A stretch of DNA of 64,000 nt from the NCBI GenBank assembly GCA_965277595.1, contig CBDIDH010000001.1:434001-498000 (forward strand), in the 5' to 3' direction. Origin of the DNA: CBDIDH01 sp965277595 (GTDB lineage Bacteria > Planctomycetota > Planctomycetia > Isosphaerales > Isosphaeraceae). A program made the translations under genes and the position numbers. Position 1 is the stretch's first letter. Every line of letters starts with the position of its first letter. The notes beneath the pieces are model-generated. The model did not search any database and was not told where the DNA came from. It worked only from the letters and a program-made list of their open reading frames with translations. Of this stretch, positions 49,460 through 58,632 are shown one piece after another.

Positions 49460-50830
49460 TCAGAGCGTTTTAAGGTACTCGATCACATCAGTTCGTTCGT
49501 CGTCAGTGAGGCGGTCGCCAAAGGTATGGCCGCCGTTGCCAAGGCCGAACCGAGAGGAATCAAAGAGGAATCGCGATTGCTCGGCCGAGAGGGTGTCGGG
49601 AGAATCCACGGGTTCGGCAACCCAACCGACGCGTTTTCGGTCGTAATGGTCGAAGGAGGTCGACGGCGGACGAAGAAACCGAGGGGGACGGGTCGACGAC
49701 TTGAGAAGGTGGGCGAGCGTCGGCACCGACCCGTTGTGAAGATAGGGCGCTGTCGCCCAGACGCCGTCGAGCGGCGGAGCCTGGTAGCCGACAAGCTTTG
49801 GATCGGCTGGATGGTGCTCGGCGAACCAGGTCGTGTTGTAGTGCGCGACGAGGCGATCGGAGAGACCCAGAGCGCGACCGGGATCGGTGCCAATGGTCTT
49901 GAGCGGGATGACCTCGTTGGGGTAGTCGCCGTCCGGCCCGTAGGTTCCGTGGCATTTTGAGCAGGTGGCTTCGAAGACAACCCGGCCGCGTTCGGATTTT
50001 GAGCGATCGATTTCGAAGGGGTATTTCGGAGGAGTCAGGCTCTTGAGATAGGCCTGGATGTCGCGGAAGGTCGGCTCAAGGGCTTTTAATTCCTCAAGGC
50101 TTTTCTCGCCAAGCATGAACTGCATGTTCGTCCGGACGGAGCCGGCGGGGGTTCGTCCATCGTAATACATCGTCGTCTTGTGCTTAAGATTCCACCAAGG
50201 GGGGACGTCCATCTCGGGGATGTTGGCGCCGAGCGGCATCGGGAAAAACCGGCGCGAGAGGTCGGGGTTGCGAAGACTGAGCAGGAACGCGGAAAACATC
50301 CCGGCGTTGTTCGTGCCACGCGCCGTATTGATGACAAAGGGCAGGGGGGGCAAGATGCGGCCCTCGGCCTTTGCCATGTCTTCAAAAAAGCGAGTGAGGT
50401 CGAGTTGTGTGTTGCCAAGGCCGACGTAGCTTGTTCCGCCAATCGAGCCGCCGTGGCACATCATGCAGTCCACGACAACGCCGACCTTCGCGCCGTCCGC
50501 CCTGGCACCGGTGCGAAGGCCCATCGGCAGGCCCTCGTTGGGAAAGGGGGCGGGATGAAACCCATACCGGGCGTTGAAGGCCGAGGCATACGCAGCCGGA
50601 TCTTTCTCGGGATCGGGCGCGTTTGAACCCCAGAGTTTGCCCAGGGCCCGATACGTCTCGACCTTCCAGGCGGGTCGAAGGAAATGCCCCTCGGTCAGGG
50701 CCTTGCGGCCCGCCTCGGCCAGCCCCACTTCGAGATTCTCCGCCGAGGCGATCGAGACCCCAGCGAGCGCGAACCCGAAGGCAAGCCAGCCCAACCATCC
50801 CTGTCGACGACTTTTTTGAATACCACGCAT
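49460..50830 (-). CDS. secreted di-haem cytochrome c (RoxA/peroxidase-like)
   Basis: The 456-residue protein has a signal peptide (LAFGFALAGVSIASA). Two haem sites are seen: CMMCH near residue 122 and CSKCH near residue 292. The block QAPPLDGVWATAPYLHNGSVPTLAHLL is shared with di-haem peroxidases and rubber-oxygenase RoxA-type proteins. PEVVYK-like PFEIDRSKSERGRVVFEATC leads to the second haem. It should act in the periplasm as an electron carrier or oxidase. The substrate is unknown. Confidence 0.88.
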   Translation of the reverse strand: MRGIQKSRRQGWLGWLAFGFALAGVSIASAENLEVGLAEAGRKALTEGHFLRPAWKVETYRALGKLWGSNAPDPEKDPAAYASAFNARYGFHPAPFPNEGLPMGLRTGARADGAKVGVVVDCMMCHGGSIGGTSYVGLGNTQLDLTRFFEDMAKAEGRILPPLPFVINTARGTNNAGMFSAFLLSLRNPDLSRRFFPMPLGANIPEMDVPPWWNLKHKTTMYYDGRTPAGSVRTNMQFMLGEKSLEELKALEPTFRDIQAYLKSLTPPKYPFEIDRSKSERGRVVFEATCSKCHGTYGPDGDYPNEVIPLKTIGTDPGRALGLSDRLVAHYNTTWFAEHHPADPKLVGYQAPPLDGVWATAPYLHNGSVPTLAHLLKSSTRPPRFLRPPSTSFDHYDRKRVGWVAEPVDSPDTLSAEQSRFLFDSSRFGLGNGGHTFGDRLTDDERTDVIEYLKTL

Positions 50831-51047
50831 CGGCCGCGCCTTTCCTCAGGAACGAATCGGCCCGAATTTTTTCCTATCGTTCCGTTATAGGCGCACCCGG
50901 GCGGCTCGGGAATGGTTGTCTTTCGTTCCTTTCGAAGCGATTGGCGGTCCAGAGAGAGGGAACCGATCAATCTGGGTTTTTCAGCTTCGTTCTCGGAAAA
51001 GGAACTCCGGTCATCGATCCTCGGCCGTTCAACGAAATAAAGCAGAA

Positions 51048-51815
51048 TCAGTTCGTCGAACGAGCGGGTAACGGCTTGATCTGGATGTTCCGAAACTGGA
51101 CGAGGCTGGGTGGGCCGAGATATTTCCCATTCTTGAAGCCGCCGTGATGCTGAAGGGCGATCGCCCCCTTGGCGGGAATGGAGGGTAGCTCGGCCTTCTC
51201 AATGACGGTCGTGCCATTCAAGACGACCGTCACGCGATCGCCAATCAGGGTGATTACAAACTGATTCCACTCGCCGACGGGCCTGTCGGCCTGGGTCTTC
51301 GGGGTGACCCCCGCGCGGACGCCTGGATGCATCTTGGCGTCCATCCGATACCCGTAAACCTCGCCCGACCCGATCGGCCAGCACCAGATGTTCACCTGAC
51401 TCTTGCCCGACATATCGCGAAGATAAACACCTGAATCGCTATCGGGGAGGCTCAGTTTCAGGGGTTTGCCATCGACACCTCGGGCGTGGGTGCCATCGGG
51501 CAGGATATAGGGAATGTGGTCGTTAATATAAGGCGTTTCCTTGATCCGCCATTCGAGCTTGAGGACAAAGTCGCCATATTCGTCCTTCGAGACCAGGTTC
51601 TTGTTACCGGGAGCCTCGCTCCGGGCGTCGTAATCAATAACGCCGTTGATGACCTTCCAGTGTCCATTGTCGCCCTCGGGAACTTTCCAATGGGCCAGGT
51701 CGTGGCCATCGAAGAGAGAGAGGAAGCCGTCGTCGGTCCCCTCGGGCGCGGCACCCCCGGCAACGGCCAGGATCAAGGCGATGAGCGCCGCGTCAAATCT
51801 CCGGAAAAGGCGCAT
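51048..51815 (-). CDS. DUF1080 (3-keto-disaccharide hydrolase-like) protein
   Basis: The 255-residue protein has a signal peptide (AALIALILAVAGGAAPEG). The DUF1080 pattern is clear: LFDGHDLAHWKV, NGVIDYDARS, FVLKLEWRI, SGVYLRDMSG, WNQFVITLIGDRVTVVLNG and GAIALQHHGG. It adopts a concanavalin-like beta-sandwich and is often linked to glycoside cleavage. ATG is preceded by ACGGAGAAC. The gene stands alone. Confidence 0.94.
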   Translation of the reverse strand: MRLFRRFDAALIALILAVAGGAAPEGTDDGFLSLFDGHDLAHWKVPEGDNGHWKVINGVIDYDARSEAPGNKNLVSKDEYGDFVLKLEWRIKETPYINDHIPYILPDGTHARGVDGKPLKLSLPDSDSGVYLRDMSGKSQVNIWCWPIGSGEVYGYRMDAKMHPGVRAGVTPKTQADRPVGEWNQFVITLIGDRVTVVLNGTTVIEKAELPSIPAKGAIALQHHGGFKNGKYLGPPSLVQFRNIQIKPLPARSTN

Positions 51816-52077
51816 CGGAAGTTCTCCGTGGTCGATCTCGGGTTTTTGGAAAAAGCTTGACGAACGCCACGCTAACCGGGCGCCGGATGGACGTCAACCG
51901 GCCTGAAACCTGGAACAAAATCGGGATTTATCGAGTGTACCGATTTCTCCGCCTGATATTTTGCGCTCTTGAACGCCAGTGCATCGACACGCCTGCACAG
52001 GCAGGCTAGAATTGGCGATCGAGTCGGGACGACCCACGAAGTCGTAAGTGGAAGAGAGCACCGAGCCGGGGGATCGC

Positions 52078-52524
52078 ATGGGACCCGCCGAGATCGTCGC
52101 CAGCCTGAAAGAGCTTTGCGCCGAGAAGGGGCCGAAGATCAGCACCGAGCAGATCGTCGGCTGGATCGACCACCAAGGGGGGTACGAGTCGGACGCGGAG
52201 CTGATTGCCTACGCCAAGAAGATGAAGGCGCGGCAATATGCCAGGATGCTCGAATACGATGATGAGGAATCGGGCCTGAAGATCAAGCGGCTCTGGAGCT
52301 TTTATGACGCTCGCAGGGGTCGCCGCTATTATGCCGATATCCTTGAGATGCCCGACGAGCAGCGCCGCAAGCTGATCCGCCAGTATTCCCGCTTCCAGAA
52401 GCAGTTGCGCACCGTTCGTCGCGCCATGACCGACTACTTCGCCGGTCAGCAGTTCTTTGATTTTTACCCCGGCGGCCCCGAAGAGGAAGAGTCGGAAATC
52501 CCCGCGGAGCCGACCAAGGTTTAA
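52078..52524 (+). CDS. hypothetical protein, no recognised family
   Basis: From ATG 52078 (GGGGGATCGC upstream) the 148-residue protein is soluble. It starts MGPAEIVASLKELCAEKG and has a basic centre (DARRGRRYYADILEMPDEQRRKLIRQY) with an acidic tail (EEEESEIPAEP). It converges with the next gene, 36 bases apart. Function unknown. Confidence 0.7.
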   Translation: MGPAEIVASLKELCAEKGPKISTEQIVGWIDHQGGYESDAELIAYAKKMKARQYARMLEYDDEESGLKIKRLWSFYDARRGRRYYADILEMPDEQRRKLIRQYSRFQKQLRTVRRAMTDYFAGQQFFDFYPGGPEEEESEIPAEPTKV

Positions 52525-52560
52525 AGGCCCGTCCTTCTCTTCGCTTTGGACTTTGAGAGG

Positions 52561-53055
52561 TTACGGAAAACGGGTCTGAAGCCGTCCCTTGTCGTCAAGG
52601 ACGCGAAGGACGGGACCCCCCTGTTTGGGGATGCCGAAGGCAACACGGCGTCGGCCGTCGCCGTCGTAGAGCATCAAGGCGGGATGGCCTTCGTCTTCAA
52701 GGCCTAGGGTCATCCGACTGCTCTCTCGGTTCGCGTCGTCCGAGAATTGCAGGACAGGGCGGCGATCCTTGGCGACGTCGATCGTCAACCGACTCTTGCC
52801 TGAGGGATCAAAAAAAGTCAGGTCGGCCTCGACCGGGTCGGCCGAGAGCACAATCCGATCCTTGCCCGAATCGTCGACGATCCGGAGTTTTCTGACGAGG
52901 ATCTCCTTGGTCACCGGCTGCGCCATCGCTCCGGCGACAGCCACGACCGCCAGGCCCGCGACGACCAGGGCACCGCGCCGCCATCGCGAGAGTTGCCCCT
53001 CAAGGCGGTCAAGACGTTCCCGTAACTCATGTTCAAACCCGCGATCGTCCGACAT
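52561..53055 (-). CDS. small membrane-anchored hypothetical protein
   Basis: The 164-residue protein has a short coiled-coil start (HELRERLDRLEGQLSRWRR), one membrane helix (ALVVAGLAVVAVAGAMAQP) and a beta-rich domain. The domain consists of VRKLRIVDDSGKDRIVLSADP and similar repeats of about 30 residues, each with D(D/G)G-like turns. Related proteins with this repeated unit are common in bacteria but uncharacterised. Confidence 0.75.
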   Translation of the reverse strand: MSDDRGFEHELRERLDRLEGQLSRWRRGALVVAGLAVVAVAGAMAQPVTKEILVRKLRIVDDSGKDRIVLSADPVEADLTFFDPSGKSRLTIDVAKDRRPVLQFSDDANRESSRMTLGLEDEGHPALMLYDGDGRRRVAFGIPKQGGPVLRVLDDKGRLQTRFP

Positions 53056-53576
53056 CGTTACTAACCCCCGTAAGTCCGTCAGTTCAGATCAAAACAGGTC
53101 AAATCAGAATGGATTCAGCCTTCACCGCCGAGCAAGGGCGGCCTGACCACACTTCTGAAATTTAGCGCCGGAATCGACAGAGATGGCCCGGGCGCCTGCC
53201 CGTCCATTGGGCAATCCAAATACGTCGATAACGCCAGGTCGGCCGGGGGTGGGAGAGACGGGCCGGGGCGTTCGTAAGAACTGGGCCGATCGAGGGATCG
53301 GCTTGACCCTGATTTTGGGTCTGGCGAGACACCTTAACAGGAACCCCTCCCCCAAAGCGAGACTCTGGTGCGGCAAACCAACGCGAATCCAGAAAATCGA
53401 AGCGGACGATCCCCACCTTTGACGATTGCACGGAAAACACCATCGCCGACGTTCGTCCGCGGAGGGGAACGGACTGGACGGGTCAGACAAATTTCTATAG
53501 TGTTACGTTGTGCAGATGGTGGCCTTATGATCCTCTCAGCCAAGTTAAACCTGTTCCTAAGGATGAGTTGTTTGCG
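53056..53576. other. intergenic, no gene seen
   Basis: This 521-base stretch precedes the metallophosphoesterase gene and should hold its promoter. The short frames in it lack family features. No hairpin or repeat stands out. Confidence 0.45.
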
Positions 53577-54851
53577 ATGATCAAGTTTCTTCATGCCGCC
53601 GACATTCATCTGGATAGCCCGCAACGCGGCCTAGACCGCTACGAAGGCGCGCCGGTTGACGAGTGCCGCCGGTCAACGCGCAGGGCGCTGGAAAACCTGG
53701 TCAGACTGGCGATCGAAGAAAAGGTCTCCTTCGTCCTTATCGTCGGCGACCTTTATGACGGTGATTGGCCCGATTATAACACCGGCCTCTTCTTCAGCGC
53801 CCAGATGACCAGGCTACGACATGAAAATATCAAGGTTTTTTTGATTCGCGGCAATCATGATGCCGCGAACATGATGACCAGTCAGCTCAAACTAAGTTTG
53901 CCCGATAACGTGCGCGTACTTTCGGAAGAGCAGCCAGAGACCGTCGAGTTGGAATCGGCCGGTGTGGCGATCCACGGCCAGAGTTTTCCGACCCGAGCGG
54001 TGCTCAATAACCTGGCGAAGACATACCCCGACCGCGTCCCCGGCGTCTTTAATATCGGGATGCTTCACACCTGTGTTGACGGCCGCGAAGGGCACGAACG
54101 CTACGCTCCTTGCTCGCTGGACGACATGCGGTTTCGCGAGTATGGCTACTGGGCCCTCGGCCACATCCACCACCGCGAGTTGCTCAGGCCAGCCGACCCC
54201 GTGATCGCCTTTCCAGGGAACATTCAGGGGCGAAACATCCGCGAAACTGGTCCGAAAGGATGCTTGCTCATCACCGTTGACGATGCCCAGAACGTGACGA
54301 CCGAGACCCGCTGGCTCGACGTCGTCCGCTGGGGCATCTGCCGGGTCGACGCCACCGGCGCGATGGACGGCGACGACATCCTGAGCCGTTTTCGTGACCG
54401 CCTTGGCCTGGCTCTGAACGACCTTGACGACCGCCTTCTGGCCCTCCGCGTCGAGGTCCACGGCGTCTGTCCCGCTCACGCGGCCGTCTCTGCCAGTTGG
54501 AATGACTGGACGAAGCAGATTTGCCAGACGGCCACCGACGCCGGGTCGGGCCGGATCTGGGTCGAGAAGGTCGTCGCCAGGACGCAACCCGCCTGCCAGG
54601 CTCTGGAACCCGCCGCCGACGGTCCGCTCGCCGAACTCGTCGGATTGCTTGAAGAACTTCGGGGCGACGACTCTCGCCTGATCGACCTCGGAGGTCGCGA
54701 GCTTGACGACCTCCGCAAAAAAATGCCCCCCGATCTCCTCGACGGTCTCGACACCGCCGAACGCCTTCGCGACCTCCTCGAACAGGTCGGCCCGATGCTC
54801 CTGAATCGGCTCAACGGTTTTGGAACACGTCACGATCCGACAAGAGTTTGA
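53577..54851 (+). CDS. DNA repair exonuclease, SbcD/YhaO-like metallophosphoesterase
   Basis: From ATG 53577 (AAGGATGAG upstream) the protein has 424 residues. The Mre11/SbcD nuclease motifs are DIHLDSP, GDLYDGDWPDYN, RGNHDAANMM, and GHIHHREL with Gly/His ligands. It ends in a capping domain. The length matches YhaO of Bacillus rather than SbcD. It forms a pair with the large ATPase encoded next, processing DNA ends or hairpins. Confidence 0.92.
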   Translation: MIKFLHAADIHLDSPQRGLDRYEGAPVDECRRSTRRALENLVRLAIEEKVSFVLIVGDLYDGDWPDYNTGLFFSAQMTRLRHENIKVFLIRGNHDAANMMTSQLKLSLPDNVRVLSEEQPETVELESAGVAIHGQSFPTRAVLNNLAKTYPDRVPGVFNIGMLHTCVDGREGHERYAPCSLDDMRFREYGYWALGHIHHRELLRPADPVIAFPGNIQGRNIRETGPKGCLLITVDDAQNVTTETRWLDVVRWGICRVDATGAMDGDDILSRFRDRLGLALNDLDDRLLALRVEVHGVCPAHAAVSASWNDWTKQICQTATDAGSGRIWVEKVVARTQPACQALEPAADGPLAELVGLLEELRGDDSRLIDLGGRELDDLRKKMPPDLLDGLDTAERLRDLLEQVGPMLLNRLNGFGTRHDPTRV

Positions 54852-54901
54852 TCGACAGCTTTTCTTATCCAATTTCATGCTCTTTTATATTATATAAATC
54901 C
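54852..54901 (+). promoter_or_regulatory. AT-rich gap before the ATPase gene
   Basis: These 50 bases contain TTTTATATTATATAAAT, far more AT-rich than the flanking genes. The stretch could hold a -10 element or keep the ATPase start codon unstructured. No ribosome site is evident. It may give separate control to the ATPase within the operon. Confidence 0.4.
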
Positions 54902-57900
54902 ATGCGCATCAATCGTCTTGACCTGATCGCCTTTGGGCCATTCACCGATACCGTGCTCGACCTCTCGGGCGGCGCCGAGGGATTTCACCTGGTCTATGGG
55001 CCGAACGAGGCGGGCAAATCGTCGGCCTTGCGGGCGATTCACCAGCTTTTTTGCGGAATCCTCCATCAGTCGACCGACAGTTTTTTCCATAAAAATGCGG
55101 ATCTTCGCATCGGTGCATTGCTTCGCGACCGCGACGGCGAGTCGCTTGCGGTCGTTCGCCGCAAGGGGACGAAGAACACGCTTCTCGGGTCGGACGGCAA
55201 GGCCATCGACGCCCCGGATGCCCGGCTCGCTCGTCTGCTTGGCGGGGTTGCGCCCTCGGAATTTCTCAAGAAGTTCGTGATCGATCACGGCGAACTTGTC
55301 GACGGCGGCAAGAGCGTGATTGTCGGCGGGGGTGACCTCGGCTCACTCCTCTTTGCCGCCGGATCGGGTCTCACCGGGCTGGCCTCGGTGCAAAAACAGC
55401 TCGACGACGAGGCGGAATCCCTCTTCAAACGTGGTGGGTCGAAACCGGTCATCAATCTCAAGTTTGCCGAGCTTGAGGCCAAGCGTAAGAAGATCAATGA
55501 CGACTCGCTCCGCGGTTCGAAGTACCGCGAGTACGACGAAAGACTTCGCGCGGCGCTCGCTCGCAAGGACGCTCTCGAACGCGACCTCGCCGCCGCGACG
55601 CGCGAGCGCGATCATCTGACCCGCCTCGCCGAGTCCTTCGAGCCGATTGGCCGCCGGGTTTACGTTCTTGACGAACTCCGCGGCCTGGCCGATGTTCCCA
55701 AGCTTTCCGCTGACTTCACATTCCGCCGCCGCGACGCCGAATCGCGGCTCCTTCCCAGCGAAAAACACGCGGCCGAGGCCGACTCTCGGATCAGCGCGCT
55801 GACCGAGGAAATCAGCCGTCTCGACTTTCCCGAACCCTTGCTCGCCGAAGCCGAGGCGATCTCGGCCCTTCATCTACGACTCGGCAGCCACCAATGCGGC
55901 CGGGACGACCGCGACCGACTTCAGGCCGAGCGTTCCGCCCTCGAAAACGAGGCGCGTGCGTTCCTCCGCGACCTCGGCCGCGATGTGGCTCTGATCGAAT
56001 CGGCAGATATTGAAGCGATTCGTCTCAGGGCTCCCGATCGCGCCGTGGTCCACGACCTGGCGAACGACCGCCAGGTCCTGTTTCAGGCGACGATTGATAC
56101 CGCGAAGGCCCTTCAGTCGGTCGACGCCAAAATCCAAAAGATCGCCGACAAATTCGCCTCAATCGGCCCCGGGCGCGACACCTCGGGCCTGCGCAAGGTG
56201 GTCAAAAAAGTTCAGGCACAGGGGGATCTTGATGCCCTGCTTCAGGCCGACCGCGACGTTCTGACCCGTGACGTCAAGACGGCCGGCCTTCGGCTCAAGG
56301 CGCTCGGCCGCTGGCCGGGTTCGCTCGATGCGCTCGAAGCCCTGCCGATCCCCTCGAACGAGACTCTCGACCTCTTTCAGGCCGACTTCGACGCCAACGC
56401 CAGTGAAGCGGACGACCTCCGCCGCCGGCTCGCCGAGAATGAGGCGGAAGACCGTTCCAGAACCGCCGAGATCGACCAGCTTCGGCTCGACGGCGGCGTG
56501 CCGACCGAAGAGGCCCTGGCCGCCGCCCGCCTTGACCGCGAGGCCGCCTGGGAAGGTCTCAAGGCGGCCTGGGACCCTCGCCTTGTCCCGTCCTTTGAAC
56601 GTGCCGTCCGCGAGGCCGACGCCTACGCCGACCGCCTCCGGCGCGAGGCCCGCCGCGTCAGCGATCACGCCCGGCTCGTCGCCGAGCAAACCCGCCTCGC
56701 CGACACGCGCAACGACTTGACGAGCCGACTGAATGCCTCGCAAGACCGCCTCTTGAACCTTCAAAAGGGTTGGTTGGCGCTCTGGGAACCGCTCGGCCTC
56801 GACGCGCCGGGACGCCCGCGCGAGATGCTCGCCTGGACCCGAAAAGCGAGCGATCTGGTCACGCTCGCCGGTTCGGTCCGCGAGAAGTCCGAGGCCGTTT
56901 CCCGACGCGAGGACCAGGTCAACCGCCTCCGCCGCGATCTCGTCGAGGCGCTCGAATCGCTCGGCGATTCGGCAACAACCGACGAGTCGACCGCTCAGTT
57001 GATCGACCGCTCTCAGGATCGGATCGATGCCGAGGCCAGGGAGTCAAAGACCCGCGACCGCCTGAAGGACGACCTGGACACCCTCAAGACCGAACGCCCC
57101 GGCCGCGACGAGGCCGCCGCCTCGGCCCGCGACGCCTGGGAGCGCTGGCGGGGGGTCTGGGCCGACGCGATGGCCCGGCTCGGCCTCTCGGCGACGGCCC
57201 TTCCCGCCGAGGCGATCTCGGTGCTGACCCTGACGGTCGACCTCTTCGATCGGCTCGACCGGGCCAAGGCGAACCGCCAGCGCATCGAGGCGATCGACCG
57301 CGAGGCCGGTCGGTTTAAATCGGACGCCTGGACGCTCGCCGACCGGGTCGCGCCTGACCTCGCCATCGGCAAGTTTGACTCCGAGGCCGCGACCGTCGCC
57401 CTGGCCGACCGCCTCGCCCAGGCCCGTCGGACCCGCCAGAAGCTCGACGACCTGACCGCCCGCCTAGCCGAGCAGACCGAGAACCGCGACGCCTCCCTTG
57501 CCGAGGTCGCCCGCGCCCGCGACGAGCTGGCCCTCCTTCGCCGCGAGGCCCGTTGCGCAACCGATGACGCCCTGCCCGGGGTCGAGGAGCGATCGGCCCG
57601 CCTCCAGAAGTTCCTCAAGGAGCGTGACGACCTCAACGCTTCGCTCACGAAGCTCTCGGCCGGGACGCCTCTGGAAACCTTCCTCAACGAGGCTGGCCAG
57701 ACCGATCGCGCCGACCTCTGCGCACAGCTAGCCCGGCTTGACGACCGCCTGGCCGAACTGAACGACGAGCGCGAGACCGTGAACCAGACGATTGGCGCCG
57801 AGCGGACCCAGCTTGCCCTGATGGACGGCTCATCGCGCGCGGCCGACGCCGGTCAGGAGGCCGAGGACCTTCGCGCCCGGATCAAGACCGACGTCGAGCA

Positions 57901-58393
57901 GTACGCCCGGCTCCGCCTTGCCTCGGCGATCCTCCGCGCCGGAATCGAGCGATACCGGAGCAAGTCGCAAGGCCCGGTGCTCGCCCGCGCCTCAACGCTC
58001 TTTTCGACGTTGACGCTCGGTTCCTTTTCCGGCCTCGCGGTGGATTACGACGACCGCGACGAGCCCGTTTTGAAGGGCCTTCGCGCGGGAACGGGCGAGC
58101 CCGTGGGCGTTCTCGGGATGAGCCTTGGCACGGCCGACCAGCTTTATCTTTCGCTCCGCCTTGCGATCCTCGAAACCTACCTCGACCGCCGCGAGGCGTT
58201 ACCCCTTGTCGTCGACGACATCCTGATCCAGTTCGACAACGCCCGCGCCTCGGCGACCCTCTCCGCCCTCGCCTCCTTCTCTCGCCGGACCCAGGTTCTC
58301 TTGTTCACCCACCACGCACACCTCCGCGACCTTGCCACCAAGGCCGTTCCCGGCGACCTGCTCTTTCATCACGAACTGCCGGGGCGGGTCTGA
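54902..58393 (+). CDS. AAA ATPase, SbcC/YhaN-like
   Basis: ATG 54902 gives 1163 residues. The N-terminus starts RINRLDLIAFGPFTDTVLDL and has Walker A GPNEAGKSS (near residue 38). A central region of about 800 residues is charged helical coiled coil. The C-terminus has the ABC signature MSLGTADQLYLSLRLAI, Walker B PLVVDDILIQFDN and the H-loop FTHHAHL. This is the RecN/SbcC-like layout of the YhaN family. With the upstream nuclease it forms an SbcCD-type complex that acts on DNA ends. Confidence 0.93.
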   Translation: MRINRLDLIAFGPFTDTVLDLSGGAEGFHLVYGPNEAGKSSALRAIHQLFCGILHQSTDSFFHKNADLRIGALLRDRDGESLAVVRRKGTKNTLLGSDGKAIDAPDARLARLLGGVAPSEFLKKFVIDHGELVDGGKSVIVGGGDLGSLLFAAGSGLTGLASVQKQLDDEAESLFKRGGSKPVINLKFAELEAKRKKINDDSLRGSKYREYDERLRAALARKDALERDLAAATRERDHLTRLAESFEPIGRRVYVLDELRGLADVPKLSADFTFRRRDAESRLLPSEKHAAEADSRISALTEEISRLDFPEPLLAEAEAISALHLRLGSHQCGRDDRDRLQAERSALENEARAFLRDLGRDVALIESADIEAIRLRAPDRAVVHDLANDRQVLFQATIDTAKALQSVDAKIQKIADKFASIGPGRDTSGLRKVVKKVQAQGDLDALLQADRDVLTRDVKTAGLRLKALGRWPGSLDALEALPIPSNETLDLFQADFDANASEADDLRRRLAENEAEDRSRTAEIDQLRLDGGVPTEEALAAARLDREAAWEGLKAAWDPRLVPSFERAVREADAYADRLRREARRVSDHARLVAEQTRLADTRNDLTSRLNASQDRLLNLQKGWLALWEPLGLDAPGRPREMLAWTRKASDLVTLAGSVREKSEAVSRREDQVNRLRRDLVEALESLGDSATTDESTAQLIDRSQDRIDAEARESKTRDRLKDDLDTLKTERPGRDEAAASARDAWERWRGVWADAMARLGLSATALPAEAISVLTLTVDLFDRLDRAKANRQRIEAIDREAGRFKSDAWTLADRVAPDLAIGKFDSEAATVALADRLAQARRTRQKLDDLTARLAEQTENRDASLAEVARARDELALLRREARCATDDALPGVEERSARLQKFLKERDDLNASLTKLSAGTPLETFLNEAGQTDRADLCAQLARLDDRLAELNDERETVNQTIGAERTQLALMDGSSRAADAGQEAEDLRARIKTDVEQYARLRLASAILRAGIERYRSKSQGPVLARASTLFSTLTLGSFSGLAVDYDDRDEPVLKGLRAGTGEPVGVLGMSLGTADQLYLSLRLAILETYLDRREALPLVVDDILIQFDNARASATLSALASFSRRTQVLLFTHHAHLRDLATKAVPGDLLFHHELPGRV

Positions 58394-58478
58394 CGATGTT
58401 TAGAGATCGACGTTACGGATTAGGCAATTCGATCCGAGGGGGAATTTATTCGCGGACGAAATGGTTTTTTTGCCGTTT

Positions 58479-58513
58479 GGAATGGCATAACGCCCTTTAT
58501 GCAACGCCATTCC
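58479..58513. repeat. inverted repeat at the edge of the AT-rich region
   Basis: GGAATGGC (58479-58486) faces GCCATTCC (58506-58513), and inner GCATAA/TTATGC also pair, giving two alternative stems. It lies between the ATPase gene and the AT-rich gene, close to the composition change. It may be a terminator or mark the boundary of acquired DNA. Confidence 0.5.
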
Positions 58514-58632
58514 GGGGTGAGAGTCAAGCGGGGATTTTGGACGGTGAGGGTAACTGGGCTAGCCGCGATGGGATCGGGATGGATAGAATGATAGCTTAGT
58601 TTAGGCTATTGGCCACCGGCGAGAAAATCCGA

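Noticed and set aside
53892..54878. 328-residue minus-strand frame
   Set aside because: Antisense to the SbcD/YhaO-like gene with intact phosphoesterase motifs.
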